This document shows positions 8,639-15,955 of a DNA stretch of 64,000 nucleotides, one piece after another; the first letter of the stretch is position 1, and every line of letters begins with the position of its first letter. The DNA lies in NCBI GenBank assembly GCA_013215825.1, contig JABSQN010000002.1, positions 165,350-229,349 of the forward strand. Direction: 5' to 3'. Both the position numbers and the translations under genes were made by a program. The stretch comes from Piscirickettsiaceae bacterium (GTDB lineage Bacteria > Pseudomonadota > Gammaproteobacteria > Nitrosococcales > Methylophagaceae). The notes under the pieces are model-generated. The model did not search any database. It was not told the origin of the DNA and was given only the letters and a program-made list of their open reading frames with translations.

Positions 8639-8817
8639 ATGAAGAAATTACAGTAGAGTATGAAGGAAAGAGCATTACCGCTGAGTACTCAGTTATTGAA
8701 GATACTTTAACCGTTTATTTGCCTGATGGCTCAATGAGAAAAACAGAATTACGAGGGATAAGCCCAAGGTCGGCAGCATCAGTTCATATTAAAAGTTATG
8801 CAAAATTACACACTTAA
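8635..8817 (+). CDS. Small acidic-leaning protein (cassette 2, second gene)
   Basis: This 60-aa protein starts at the ATG that overlaps the stop of the preceding gene. Its stop lies in the R'' half of attC2. It opens with a short beta-rich stretch (EITVEYEGKSITAEYSV) and contains LPDGSMRKTEL. No family is recognised. Small coupled gene pairs in cassettes are often toxin-antitoxin modules, and a basic/acidic partner pair would fit, but nothing in the sequence proves this. The pair could equally be a chaperone-like or regulatory couple. Confidence 0.75.
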   Translation: MNEEITVEYEGKSITAEYSVIEDTLTVYLPDGSMRKTELRGISPRSAASVHIKSYAKLHT

Positions 8818-8871
8818 CAAAAAGTTCAAAAATGACGCCAAAAAGCGGCGCATTTTAACTTAGCGTTATAC
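8812..8871 (+). other. attC site of cassette 2
   Basis: This is a 60-bp site of classic 59-base-element size. R'' is ACTTAAC (8812-8818) and R' GTTATAC (8865-8871). The hairpin pairs AAAATG with CATTTT and CGCC with GGCG around an A-rich tip. R'' is the reverse complement of the R' at the start of cassette 2. Confidence 0.9.
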
Positions 8872-8893
8872 GAAATAAATCAGAGATCAAATT

Positions 8894-9847
8894 ATGGACG
8901 ATGAGAAATATATTGGTTACATCAAATTCGACGGTGAGCTTGTCAATAATGGTTTGATGGATGGGAGAAAGCAAGCTAAGGCACTAATTGGATTAGATGA
9001 GGCATTAAGGTACTTCATAAGTAAGCAAGCGCCTGAACTTAGTAAGTTGGACTACGAAATACCAATCAGAATTAAAAAAGGATCATGGGAAGCTCTAATC
9101 CCTGAAACGGCTGCAAGCTGGACACAGGCCGGGCTAGGTGTTGTTGTAACAGCCTATTTTGCTAAGGCGGCGCAAAAGATGGCGGAAAAAGACTTTGCTG
9201 ACTTTGGAATAATAGATATTTTCAAAAAGTCCATTGAGGCGATTAAGTGGTTTGCAAAAATCGGGAATCACATTGGTGATCTTACAATTAGAAACTTCGA
9301 AAATTCAAAGTTTAGTGATGACAACATGCTAATCGGTTTATGTAACGAAAATGGCGAATATCTTTACGTACCAAAATATATTTTTGATATGTATATAACT
9401 AGCAATCCTAAGTTACTTGAGAAGATTGCTGAAAATATCACAAAAGACCGAAACCTTAAAATCGGAACTATTGTAGATGGTGATATAGATGAAGTGACAA
9501 TTGATGAAACAAAAAAATCTATATTTTGCAAAGAAGAATTAGAAGACGAAGAGGATGTTTTATTTCCAGAATTGGTCCATGGTGATACAGTTGTTCTTGA
9601 GGGTGAGTCCACTCGTGAAAACATGACATCTAATTCAATGGGGTTTAAGTATCAAGGCCATATACTGACATCTCACCCTGAAACTGGGAGTATTGTTCCA
9701 TATAAATCCGTCCTCTTTTTAAAATGCAGGCTTTATGGAACTGTCAGTAGATTAGATGAAAAAGGTCGAATCGCGGCAAAGCGACCAAAACTATATTTTA
9801 GCCATATCGAGCCATTAGAAACTGAAAGTAATGGTGAGCTATTTTAG
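8894..9847 (+). CDS. Cassette 3 protein, unknown (DUF7946-like)
   Basis: A soluble protein of 317 aa, long for a cassette gene. It begins with a conserved-looking GYIKFDGELV segment, then a helical region around residues 28-110 with an alanine-rich stretch (GLGVVVTAYFAKAAQKM) that could touch a membrane. The second half is beta-rich, with an acidic patch near 210-225. I recall similar N-termini in uncharacterised proteins assigned to DUF7946, often near phage or defence genes; this is a weak recollection. The stop lies just before the attC. Base composition is AT-rich like the other cassettes. Confidence 0.8.
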   Translation: MDDEKYIGYIKFDGELVNNGLMDGRKQAKALIGLDEALRYFISKQAPELSKLDYEIPIRIKKGSWEALIPETAASWTQAGLGVVVTAYFAKAAQKMAEKDFADFGIIDIFKKSIEAIKWFAKIGNHIGDLTIRNFENSKFSDDNMLIGLCNENGEYLYVPKYIFDMYITSNPKLLEKIAENITKDRNLKIGTIVDGDIDEVTIDETKKSIFCKEELEDEEDVLFPELVHGDTVVLEGESTRENMTSNSMGFKYQGHILTSHPETGSIVPYKSVLFLKCRLYGTVSRLDEKGRIAAKRPKLYFSHIEPLETESNGELF

Positions 9848-9853
9848 TAAATC

Positions 9854-9913
9854 GTATAACAAACGCGTCAAAGGTGACGCTCGTTCCTCGCGCGCTTTAC
9901 GCGGGCGTTATGT
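9854..9913 (+). other. attC site of cassette 3
   Basis: R'' GTATAAC (9854-9860) and R' GTTATGT (9907-9913) bound a 60-bp site. CGCGTCAAAG pairs with CTTTACGCG, and an inner GC-rich stem continues towards the tip. R'' is the exact complement of the R' that opens cassette 3. Confidence 0.88.
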
Positions 9914-9928
9914 TTCTAAAAGAATGAG

Positions 9929-10246
9929 ATGAAGGATATCCAGAAATATATATGGTTGCTGGTAGTGCTGGCTCTTATTGCAGCAGTATTTCCATTCCTA
10001 AGAGACATTTATCTGGCTAGAACCTACGGGGCATCGGAACTACCAACGGTGGTGAAGGAAAACTGGCAGGCTATTTCAGTATTGGTTATAGGCTTGCAAA
10101 ATGTTGCCGCAGCTCTTTGGCTCAGGTATCTTGCCAAAAAACATGAGTTAGGACAGTTAGTGTGGGTTGCCTTTGGGCTCTTGTTTGGGCTGATTGCTGT
10201 TGGCCTCTTTTATCTGGCACGGATGAATGAAAGGCAAGGAACATAA
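9929..10246 (+). CDS. Cassette 4 small membrane protein
   Basis: This 105-aa protein has three predicted membrane segments, at about residues 7-25, 45-67 and 78-98, separated by short loops with charged ends (RDIYLARTYG; KKHELGQ; RMNERQGT). No family is recognised. Small polytopic proteins are frequent integron cargo. The stop codon lies in the R'' half of attC4. The ribosome-binding signal is weak (GAATGAG). A transporter-accessory or membrane-stress role is possible, but nothing specific can be read. Confidence 0.8.
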   Translation: MKDIQKYIWLLVVLALIAAVFPFLRDIYLARTYGASELPTVVKENWQAISVLVIGLQNVAAALWLRYLAKKHELGQLVWVAFGLLFGLIAVGLFYLARMNERQGT

Positions 10247-10325
10247 CAAATCAATCAAGATCGCCTGCAAAAGGCGCAGGCTGGGACCGCCAAAAAGCGG
10301 CGGCCCCTCATTTTAGGCGTTAGGT
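10241..10325 (+). other. attC site of cassette 4
   Basis: R'' ACATAAC (10241-10247) and R' GTTAGGT (10319-10325) enclose an 85-bp foldable site with an inner GGGaCCGC/GCGGcggCCC stem around an A5 tip. R'' complements the R' that opens cassette 4. Confidence 0.9.
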
Positions 10326-10329
10326 GCTT

Positions 10330-10869
10330 ATGAACGATTTCTTTAACAATGCTTCAGTGACTGCTTTCTTAGGTGCATTTTTTGCATTCGCACTTGTGAT
10401 TGTCACGGATCGACGTCGGCTGTATCGAAAAAGATTGGTGCTCCGTAATGTTATCGCTGATAACGGAGATCATGCACATTTCAAACTTGATTCGGTTCAA
10501 CGAAATCTCGAACTGGTTAGTACAGGGAATATAACACCCGCACCAATAATGGAGTTCCCTGTTCAAGCGATTCAACAGCTACAACTTGAGGTCGTTGACA
10601 TACTCAATGCAAATCAAAATCAAGCCATATCTTCGTTACTCTATTGGATGACTGAAATTGACCGCCAGCTAAACAAAGCTGCCGAAAAAGCCGAAGCTGT
10701 AATTTCATTTGAGCGCCGTGACCCAGAAAACCCAGAAAAACAACATTTATATGGTGAGTACAAAGATATAATGGAGGAGTCCGAGAAAAACCTTAACAAT
10801 GTTTTAGAGCTTATCGGGCACTATGTTTCCGGACACCCAGAGTTAATCAAAGAATTCACGCATGAATAA
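10330..10869 (+). CDS. Cassette 5 protein with one membrane anchor
   Basis: A 179-aa protein starting at ATG 10330, five bases after the R' site. One hydrophobic segment (about residues 9-29) is followed by a basic cluster (RRRLYRKR) that should hold the rest in the cytoplasm. The remainder is helical and partly coiled-coil-like, with a charged stretch near SFERRDPENPEKQ. No family is recognised. The topology suggests a membrane-tethered cytoplasmic module. The gene ends a few bases before attC5. Confidence 0.78.
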   Translation: MNDFFNNASVTAFLGAFFAFALVIVTDRRRLYRKRLVLRNVIADNGDHAHFKLDSVQRNLELVSTGNITPAPIMEFPVQAIQQLQLEVVDILNANQNQAISSLLYWMTEIDRQLNKAAEKAEAVISFERRDPENPEKQHLYGEYKDIMEESEKNLNNVLELIGHYVSGHPELIKEFTHE

Positions 10870-10875
10870 AAGCGC

Positions 10876-10953
10876 ACCTAACAAGTCACTGCAGTTGACC
10901 AACAATACGCCGCTTCGCTCTGTATTGTGGTCAACTGAGTTCAAGCGTTAGGT
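10876..10953 (+). other. attC site of cassette 5 (right end of array)
   Basis: R'' ACCTAAC (10876-10882) and R' GTTAGGT (10947-10953). The stem pairs CAGTTGACCA with TGGTCAACTG and CAATAC with GTATTG, with a CGCTTCG tip. A further intact cassette would have to end in ACCTAAC. None is seen downstream, so the array ends here. Confidence 0.93.
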
Positions 10954-11357
10954 TTACTTGAGAACCTGAGGATTGATTGTCTGTTTTATTTTTAATGGCT
11001 CAGTTAAACGTGGTGGTTTTGCAAAACCAATTTCTGCATTGAATCACAAGTTACGTTTAAATCAGTTTTACGTTGTAGCTTAGTTCAGTGTTTAACTTTA
11101 AAATTCAGTCAATTAGAAAGTGTCCGTTTAATTGAACTGTTCAATTTTCAATGCAATTCGTCAGTCAGCGGGGCTCTAGTATTTTACAAAATTAATAGGT
11201 TTACGCCCGCTATAAACAACATGATCATCCATCCCTGTGGAAAAATCTCAATCGAGTGAAAATCGCTTGGATGGGTATCTGTTTAGTTATTGGTTTTCAT
11301 ATTGTTTATTTCATGAGATAGTTCACATTATCGACCATTAAATCACGCGAATTAAAT
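10954..11357. other. 404-bp non-coding stretch after the array
   Basis: No convincing gene was seen. It holds a short perfect palindrome, GGTTTTGCAAAACC, near 11012, and AT-rich sequence leading to the next gene. It may be the remains of a cassette that has lost its attC, or the original chromosomal flank. Confidence 0.5.
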
Positions 11358-12257
11358 ATGAGTAATACTGAAATCAACCTAAAGTCACTTATTGGCGATA
11401 ACACCAGAGAAGAATTTTTAACGTTACTCAAGTCTCGAACACCATTTATATCCCATGGTAATACAGAATCTCTTAAAGATTTAATGAGTCTTCCATTTCT
11501 TAATTCTGTTGAAAGCCTTGCGGCCTGCTGGCGCGACACTGTGGATGTCTTCAACCCAGAAGTTGCAGATGAGATTTCAAAGACTTCAATCCCTCCTGAA
11601 GATGCTCTCAATGAATATAATGATGGAAGCTGCATTCTTTTTAATGACGTCGATAGAATGATTCCTGAGTTTGACATGTGGAATCAGAAAATCAGAAGAG
11701 AAATTGGTTTCTCTGAATTGACCTATGTTAGAAACTTAGTCTACGCAACACCAGCGGGGAAAGGAAATGCGCCTCATTTCGATCAGAATTTTAATTTTGT
11801 TATTCAATTAGAAGGAACAAAAAAATGGTGGCTCGCAAAAAATAAAACCATTAATAATCCAATGACTCGTCATGTAATCGGGCACCCTGCTGACCGTGAA
11901 CTAGCAAGTTATACAGCTAAAGAATTTCCAGAATCATTCCCCGCCGATTGTACTGAATATAGTTTAGAACCGGGCTCAATTCTATTCGTACCACGAGGAG
12001 TTTGGCATATGACCGAAGCAGTGACAGATGCTGTTTCGTTTAACTTTACTTTTACACCGCCGACTTGGATTGATATTGCGACTACGGCCTTAAGAGAAAA
12101 ACTTTCACATTCTGAGAAGTGGAGGGAGACGGCAATTATCGATGATAATGGTTCTAACAACAGTGAATTCAACAACCTTCTAAAGGGTTTAAGTGCCGAT
12201 GTTAAGAATTGGAATGCGGTAGATTTCTTAGATATTACTGAGCAACAAGAGATATAA
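11358..12257 (+). CDS. JmjC/cupin-like Fe(II)/2-oxoglutarate oxygenase
   Basis: This 299-aa protein is related to cupin-fold JmjC oxygenases (RoxA/MINA type), which use iron and 2-oxoglutarate, often to hydroxylate ribosomal or other proteins. The iron triad is visible: His140 and Asp142 in PHFDQNF and His217 in VPRGVWH. The KKWW stretch after the first motif is typical for the family. Residues 220-299 form a helical tail of the kind that dimerises in relatives. The gene stands alone between the cassette array and a cytochrome gene. The substrate cannot be inferred. Confidence 0.82.
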   Translation: MSNTEINLKSLIGDNTREEFLTLLKSRTPFISHGNTESLKDLMSLPFLNSVESLAACWRDTVDVFNPEVADEISKTSIPPEDALNEYNDGSCILFNDVDRMIPEFDMWNQKIRREIGFSELTYVRNLVYATPAGKGNAPHFDQNFNFVIQLEGTKKWWLAKNKTINNPMTRHVIGHPADRELASYTAKEFPESFPADCTEYSLEPGSILFVPRGVWHMTEAVTDAVSFNFTFTPPTWIDIATTALREKLSHSEKWRETAIIDDNGSNNSEFNNLLKGLSADVKNWNAVDFLDITEQQEI

Positions 12258-12282
12258 CTAATCCCCAACTCTTTAAGATTTA

Positions 12283-12305
12283 AAAATCAATGGGGTCAGC
12301 CAACT
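12283..12305 (+). repeat. GGGGTCAGCC-type repeat, copy 1
   Basis: AAATCAATGGGGTCAGCC belongs to a phrase that recurs at about 26.11, 29.50, 30.78, 33.91, 34.49, 35.44 and 56.74 kb in varying forms and both directions. I recall similar phrases near REP-associated transposase genes in gammaproteobacteria. It lies between convergent genes. Confidence 0.6.
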
Positions 12306-12323
12306 AGACGTCACTCACCTGCT

Positions 12324-12923
12324 TTATAAGCCACTGACATAAAGTGCTACTGCTTCAATCTCTAATTCAGTGAGTTTTTGGGCAATGGAATACATAACTG
12401 CATTGTCATTTGACCGAGTTCGCTCGGTAAAGCCATTTAGTTGCTCAGAAATATAACGTTTATGCTGGCCAGCTAATCGTGGGCGTAAATCAGTACCTTT
12501 GCCGTTTTCACCATGGCAACTTGCACAAGCAGCAATGCCTGAAAACTTATTACCTTTATTGAATATGTATTTTCCGACTGCCGCGAGCTCTTTATCCCGT
12601 ACTCGATGAGACTTTAGGGGTTGTTCTTTAAAATACTCTGCTAAAGCCGTAATTTCAGTTGTTGTTAATGTGGCTGCAATATCATTCATTGGGTCTACTT
12701 TACGTTTGCCACTCTTAAAATCATTCAATTGCTTTTCTAAATAAAGTTTATTTTGTCCTGCCAACCTTGGGTAAATCATACTAGAAGCTTCACCGTGTAA
12801 TCCATGGCAAATTTGGCAATTTTCTGTGACGAGTTTAAGAACAAGCGTTTGTCCCGAATCTTCACTGTAGACCGATGTAATGAAAATACAATAAAGCAGA
12901 AAACTTGAGGCTAAGAATTTCAT
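12324..12923 (-). CDS. Di-haem cytochrome c (c4-like)
   Basis: A periplasmic electron-transfer protein of 199 aa starting at ATG 12923, which directly opens a signal peptide (residues 1-20). Two haem sites are present, C36-Q-I-C39-H40 and C133-A-S-C136-H137, each followed by a PRLAGQ motif, the tandem architecture of cytochrome c4. Met residues that could be axial ligands occur in each half (PMND; AVMY). c4 proteins commonly pass electrons from the bc1 complex to terminal oxidases. No oxidase gene is adjacent, so the partner is unknown. Confidence 0.9.
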   Translation of the reverse strand: MKFLASSFLLYCIFITSVYSEDSGQTLVLKLVTENCQICHGLHGEASSMIYPRLAGQNKLYLEKQLNDFKSGKRKVDPMNDIAATLTTTEITALAEYFKEQPLKSHRVRDKELAAVGKYIFNKGNKFSGIAACASCHGENGKGTDLRPRLAGQHKRYISEQLNGFTERTRSNDNAVMYSIAQKLTELEIEAVALYVSGL

Positions 12924-13029
12924 ATTTATACAACTTCTCTTGAGTTTAGTTATGAATACTTTACCATAAAACAACCTTTATTGAGAGACACAACTAAAAC
13001 AAACTTCTTGTTGTTCAATGAATTAAAGG

Positions 13030-13096
13030 AATTAAAGGGGCGCTACCCTTTGTTTTATTCGTCCTACCTATCAACGTGGTAACGTCCCTTTAATAT
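13030..13096. repeat. Inverted pair of the ATTAAAGGGRCGYTACC repeat
   Basis: AATTAAAGGGGCGCTACC at 13030-13047 and GGTAACGTCCCTTTAATA at 13078-13095 face each other across about 30 bp, so the stretch can fold. Single copies of the same motif lie at 13791, 26153 and 38327. It looks like a small non-autonomous element of the REP type. Confidence 0.6.
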
Positions 13097-13211
13097 AGCG
13101 TTAATATCGGTTCAGATAACACACCAACACTAAAAGCAATCTTTGCATCCACACATTACCTGTGTGACAACAGGTATAATGCCCCTCCTCTCTCTTTTGT
13201 TGGATTTTAAT

Positions 13212-13763
13212 ATGAGTAATGAGATTGATTACACAAATAACCCTCTGCACGGCCTTGGTTTAAAAAACTTGTTGATTGAAATAGTAGACCACTACGGTTT
13301 TGAAATGCTCTTTGCCTATTTAAATATCAATTGTTTTAAGACGAATCCCAGTATTGAGTCTAGTGTTAAGTTTCTTAAAAAGACGACGTGGGCATGCGAG
13401 AGAGTTGAGGCTTTCTATTTGTATGAATTTAAAAACTTACCTAACGTGTCTTCCGAACAGTTTTCGTTGCCTCCTAGGGAACGGATTATTCCAGCAGACC
13501 AAACGCCAGGTGAGCCTGCTGAGCTGAATTTGGACGATGCTGAGCAATTGCGCGAAAAACGTGTAGCGAAAGCGGCTGCATATGATCAAAATGCAGGGCA
13601 TCGGTCGAACTCAGGTAAACGCTCTGGCGCTCAACAAGGTCGGCACTCTGTCAGTAGAGATAGTAGTTACGAGAAGCCTAAGCATGAATCGTTAGACTCT
13701 CCTGATTCATCTATTGAAAAGTCTGAAGACCCTTGGGCGAAATGGAAAGATAAAACCAAGTGA
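13212..13763 (+). CDS. VF530 (DUF2132) family protein with long charged tail
   Basis: The first 75 residues match the VF530 family of small DNA-binding proteins from marine gammaproteobacteria: [12 protein letters not shown], a helical core, and the CFKTNPSI...[21 protein letters not shown] signature. ATG 13212 is chosen because it begins the domain; an upstream in-frame ATG adds 23 unrelated residues. The total is 183 aa, much longer than the usual 70-90. The extra tail is hydrophilic and low-complexity, rich in Ser, Lys, Glu and Asp, and likely disordered. Its role is unknown. Confidence 0.85.
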   Translation: MSNEIDYTNNPLHGLGLKNLLIEIVDHYGFEMLFAYLNINCFKTNPSIESSVKFLKKTTWACERVEAFYLYEFKNLPNVSSEQFSLPPRERIIPADQTPGEPAELNLDDAEQLREKRVAKAAAYDQNAGHRSNSGKRSGAQQGRHSVSRDSSYEKPKHESLDSPDSSIEKSEDPWAKWKDKTK

Positions 13764-13790
13764 TTATGATTTTATAGCATTAATCGTTGA

Positions 13791-13819
13791 GCATTAAAGC
13801 GGACGCTACCCTTTAATTA
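13791..13819 (+). repeat. ATTAAAGGGGACGCTACC repeat, 13.8 kb copy
   Basis: GCATTAAAGCGGACGCTACC followed by CTTTAATTA lies 134 bp upstream of the first DUF2986 gene. The 38.3 kb copy sits at a similar distance upstream of the second DUF2986 gene. Confidence 0.6.
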
Positions 13820-13952
13820 TTAGCTATTGGTCTCACTCGACATTAGTCACTGTAGCGTGATGGTGCAATATAATGGGAATCTAACTGCTCTTTTTAAATT
13901 TACGAATATGAATTAAACTGAGCAACCTTAATTCGACGATACACAAGCCACT

Positions 13953-14111
13953 ATGAACCGTATGAAAAAGTTAATTCAACTGCACAAGAATAAGTTAAGA
14001 AACCCTGAAAAACGCCTGCAAGAGAGTAAGAAAGATAAGTACATTTCAAAAGCTGAAAGAGCGAGGCTGGCATTAGAGGCCGATAATACGACTCAAAATA
14101 AAGAAAATTAA
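13953..14111 (+). CDS. DUF2986 family microprotein, copy 1
   Basis: A 52-aa, very basic protein beginning MNRMKKLIQLHKNK and containing the family signature YISKAERARL. DUF2986 proteins are small Lys/Arg-rich proteins of marine gammaproteobacteria with no known function; the charge suggests contact with nucleic acid. A second copy at 38443 is very similar, and the likeness continues outside the gene: ATTCGACGATA upstream and AAAATCG downstream. The gene is directly followed by a DUF3817 gene 24 bp away. Too short for many gene finders. Confidence 0.85.
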   Translation: MNRMKKLIQLHKNKLRNPEKRLQESKKDKYISKAERARLALEADNTTQNKEN

Positions 14112-14134
14112 AATCGAATCAAAGGGCTGTATTT

Positions 14135-14434
14135 ATGCTGAAAAACTTTAGAGCGGTTAGTGTTGTTGAGGGCTTGTCGTTCTTAACAATTTTATGTGTG
14201 TCGTTTGGAATAATAAGTAGAGACTTTGTCTTTTATATTGGCATGTTCCATGGTGTGTTGTTCATCGCTTACCTTATGCTCTCATTACTTGTCACCGACA
14301 AAAAAGGTTGGTCTATATTTATCTGGCTAGCCTTATTTTTGGCTGCGGTTATTCCGCTTGCTTTTATTATTGTTGAGCTATTTTTACGAAAAGAATCCAT
14401 GGTTACTAATGAGATCGTGGCGGATAAACTATGA
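14135..14434 (+). CDS. DUF3817 family membrane protein
   Basis: This 99-aa protein has three membrane segments (about residues 12-30, 36-54 and 62-84). The family features are an N-terminal FRAVSVVEGLSF stretch and a G-x-x-HG-x-LFIAY motif in the second helix. The family is widespread and uncharacterised. It may be cotranscribed with the DUF2986 gene just upstream. No special regulatory site was seen. Confidence 0.85.
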   Translation: MLKNFRAVSVVEGLSFLTILCVSFGIISRDFVFYIGMFHGVLFIAYLMLSLLVTDKKGWSIFIWLALFLAAVIPLAFIIVELFLRKESMVTNEIVADKL

Positions 14435-14526
14435 AAGATACACCCTCATAACCAATACGGTGATGGCTATGACTTCGGAATCAATGGGCAGCCAACGTTA
14501 AGCTGTGACAATAAAAAATAGTAAAC

Positions 14527-14908
14527 TTACTACTGGGATTAACTCAAAACCAACGTAATTGGGGCTTTGGTTTATGCTTTTTATATTTACGTAGAGAGTT
14601 AGAACTGAATTTACGTATAAGCCTCACAAACGACTTAAACGAGACGTTCCAGAGCCATTAGCGATACCTGAATCGATGAATGAATGACCTTTATGCACGA
14701 TCAGTTATCAGATAGTCGTAGCTGTCGATTATTTAATGTTATTGATGCAGATATTTCTTTGCCAGCAGAGCGTGTTATTCATTCCTTGGATCACATTATT
14801 GAATGGAGAAGCAAACCCAAAAAATACGGTATGGGAATTGGTGGTATTACTCCAATTCAGAAACTCAAATTAACACAGAGAAAAAGTTCTACTTCTGATT
14901 TCCATTAA
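14527..14908 (+). pseudogene. Decayed IS3-family transposase (orfB) fragment
   Basis: Pieces of an IS3-type OrfB can be read in order: TQNQRNWGFGLCFLYLR, then RELELNLRI, KPHKRLKR with PEPLAIP, then FMHDQLSD...RLFNVID, SLPAERVIHSLD, IIEWRSKPK and GGITPIQKLKL. Intact relatives have extra sequence between YLR and RELEL, between FNVID and the next block, and between SKPK and GGITP, so at least three internal deletions and a frameshift near 14685 have occurred. The catalytic core is lost. Only 74 residues from 14684 remain as an open frame. Confidence 0.85.
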
Positions 14909-14927
14909 CAATGGGAGGATTCCCCAC

Positions 14928-15842
14928 TCACTTTGAGAACCAGTTAATGTTCTCAGCCTCTTTACTCAGATGCTCTTTAAACCAGGCCAATGCTTTTCCT
15001 TGATGATGTGTTGGCCATACACAATAAAGTGAATGTAAGCTGTTACCTTCATCTTCAGTTTCTTTTACAATAAGCCTTCCTTCAGAAATATCACTACTCA
15101 CCATATGTTTAGGTAAATAGCCAATTCCAAGACCACTGATCTGTGCTTGCCGTTTTATTCTAAGATTAGGGACAGTAAGAACAGTTTGCCCCACTAATAA
15201 CCTCACTGTTTTAGGTAATAGTTGACGCGAACTATCTGCTGCCGCAATGGCTCGATACTGGCGGATTAAATTATTTGTTAAAGGTTCCTTTTCTTTTGCA
15301 AGAGGATGATTGGGCGCAACAACAAATACAAACTCAACTTCTCCCAAAATTTGTCGTGTAAACCCACCTCCTGGTGGCCCATCTCCCGTCACTCCAATCA
15401 CGAGATCTGCTCGCCCTGAGACTAAGGCATCCCATGTCCCACCAAGCACCTCTGAGGTTAAATATAATCGTGTACTCGGTGAAAACTGATAAAATTTATC
15501 GCATAGAGAAAGTACTTTTTCATAAGGGATAATATCATCGACAGCAATCCGTAATTCAGTTTCCCAACCTGTGGCAATTTGTTGAATATTTCGTTCAATG
15601 CCTTCTGACATTAACAATAAACTACGCCCTTCATTGAGTAATGCTTGGCCTGCAGAAGTTAACTGGGCACGATGTCCTTGACGATTAAAAAGAGTAACGC
15701 CTAAGTTTTCTTCAAGCCGTTTAATTGTATAAGTTATTGATGACGGTACTCGATGAAGCTCTTCTGCCGCAGCAGCAAAACTGGATCGACGAGCAATAAC
15801 ATCAAGCACAACTAAGGCTTCTAAATTAAGTTTTGGTTTCAT
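14928..15842 (-). CDS. LysR-type transcriptional regulator
   Basis: A 304-aa regulator with an N-terminal winged helix-turn-helix (about residues 5-64, with SSFAAAAEELHRVPSSITYTIKRLE) and a C-terminal effector-binding domain (about 90-295). It is divergent from the cytochrome b561 and YceI genes, with about 110 bp between. LysR regulators usually control the adjacent divergent operon, so it probably regulates that pair. The effector is unknown. I prefer ATG 15842; a TTG two codons upstream is possible. Confidence 0.93.
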   Translation of the reverse strand: MKPKLNLEALVVLDVIARRSSFAAAAEELHRVPSSITYTIKRLEENLGVTLFNRQGHRAQLTSAGQALLNEGRSLLLMSEGIERNIQQIATGWETELRIAVDDIIPYEKVLSLCDKFYQFSPSTRLYLTSEVLGGTWDALVSGRADLVIGVTGDGPPGGGFTRQILGEVEFVFVVAPNHPLAKEKEPLTNNLIRQYRAIAAADSSRQLLPKTVRLLVGQTVLTVPNLRIKRQAQISGLGIGYLPKHMVSSDISEGRLIVKETEDEGNSLHSLYCVWPTHHQGKALAWFKEHLSKEAENINWFSK

Positions 15843-15955
15843 GTTCAATTTTTTTGAATGTTTATGAGTATATTTTTCACTATCAAGTCTATATCTACAG
15901 GCGTATTATATGCTTAACACATTCAAAAATACTAATCTGTCATGGTAGAGTTCTG

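Larger units (their letters stand above)
7501..10947 (+). mobile_element. Array of five integron gene cassettes, no integrase
   Basis: Five short plus-strand gene units are each followed by a foldable attC site. Cassette limits from the R' cut (G^TTRRRY) are 7501-8358, 8359-8865, 8866-9907, 9908-10319 and 10320-10947. For each cassette the left R' and its own R'' are exact reverse complements: GTTAGGC/GCCTAAC, GTTAAGT/ACTTAAC, GTTATAC/GTATAAC, GTTATGT/ACATAAC, GTTAGGT/ACCTAAC. All genes read the same way. The attC sites differ in length and sequence, so the cassettes come from different sources. No intI lies within the window. Confidence 0.93.

Noticed and set aside
7314..11357. Search for an integron integrase gene
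   Set aside because: No tyrosine recombinase with the IntI pattern is seen on either strand here or elsewhere in the window.
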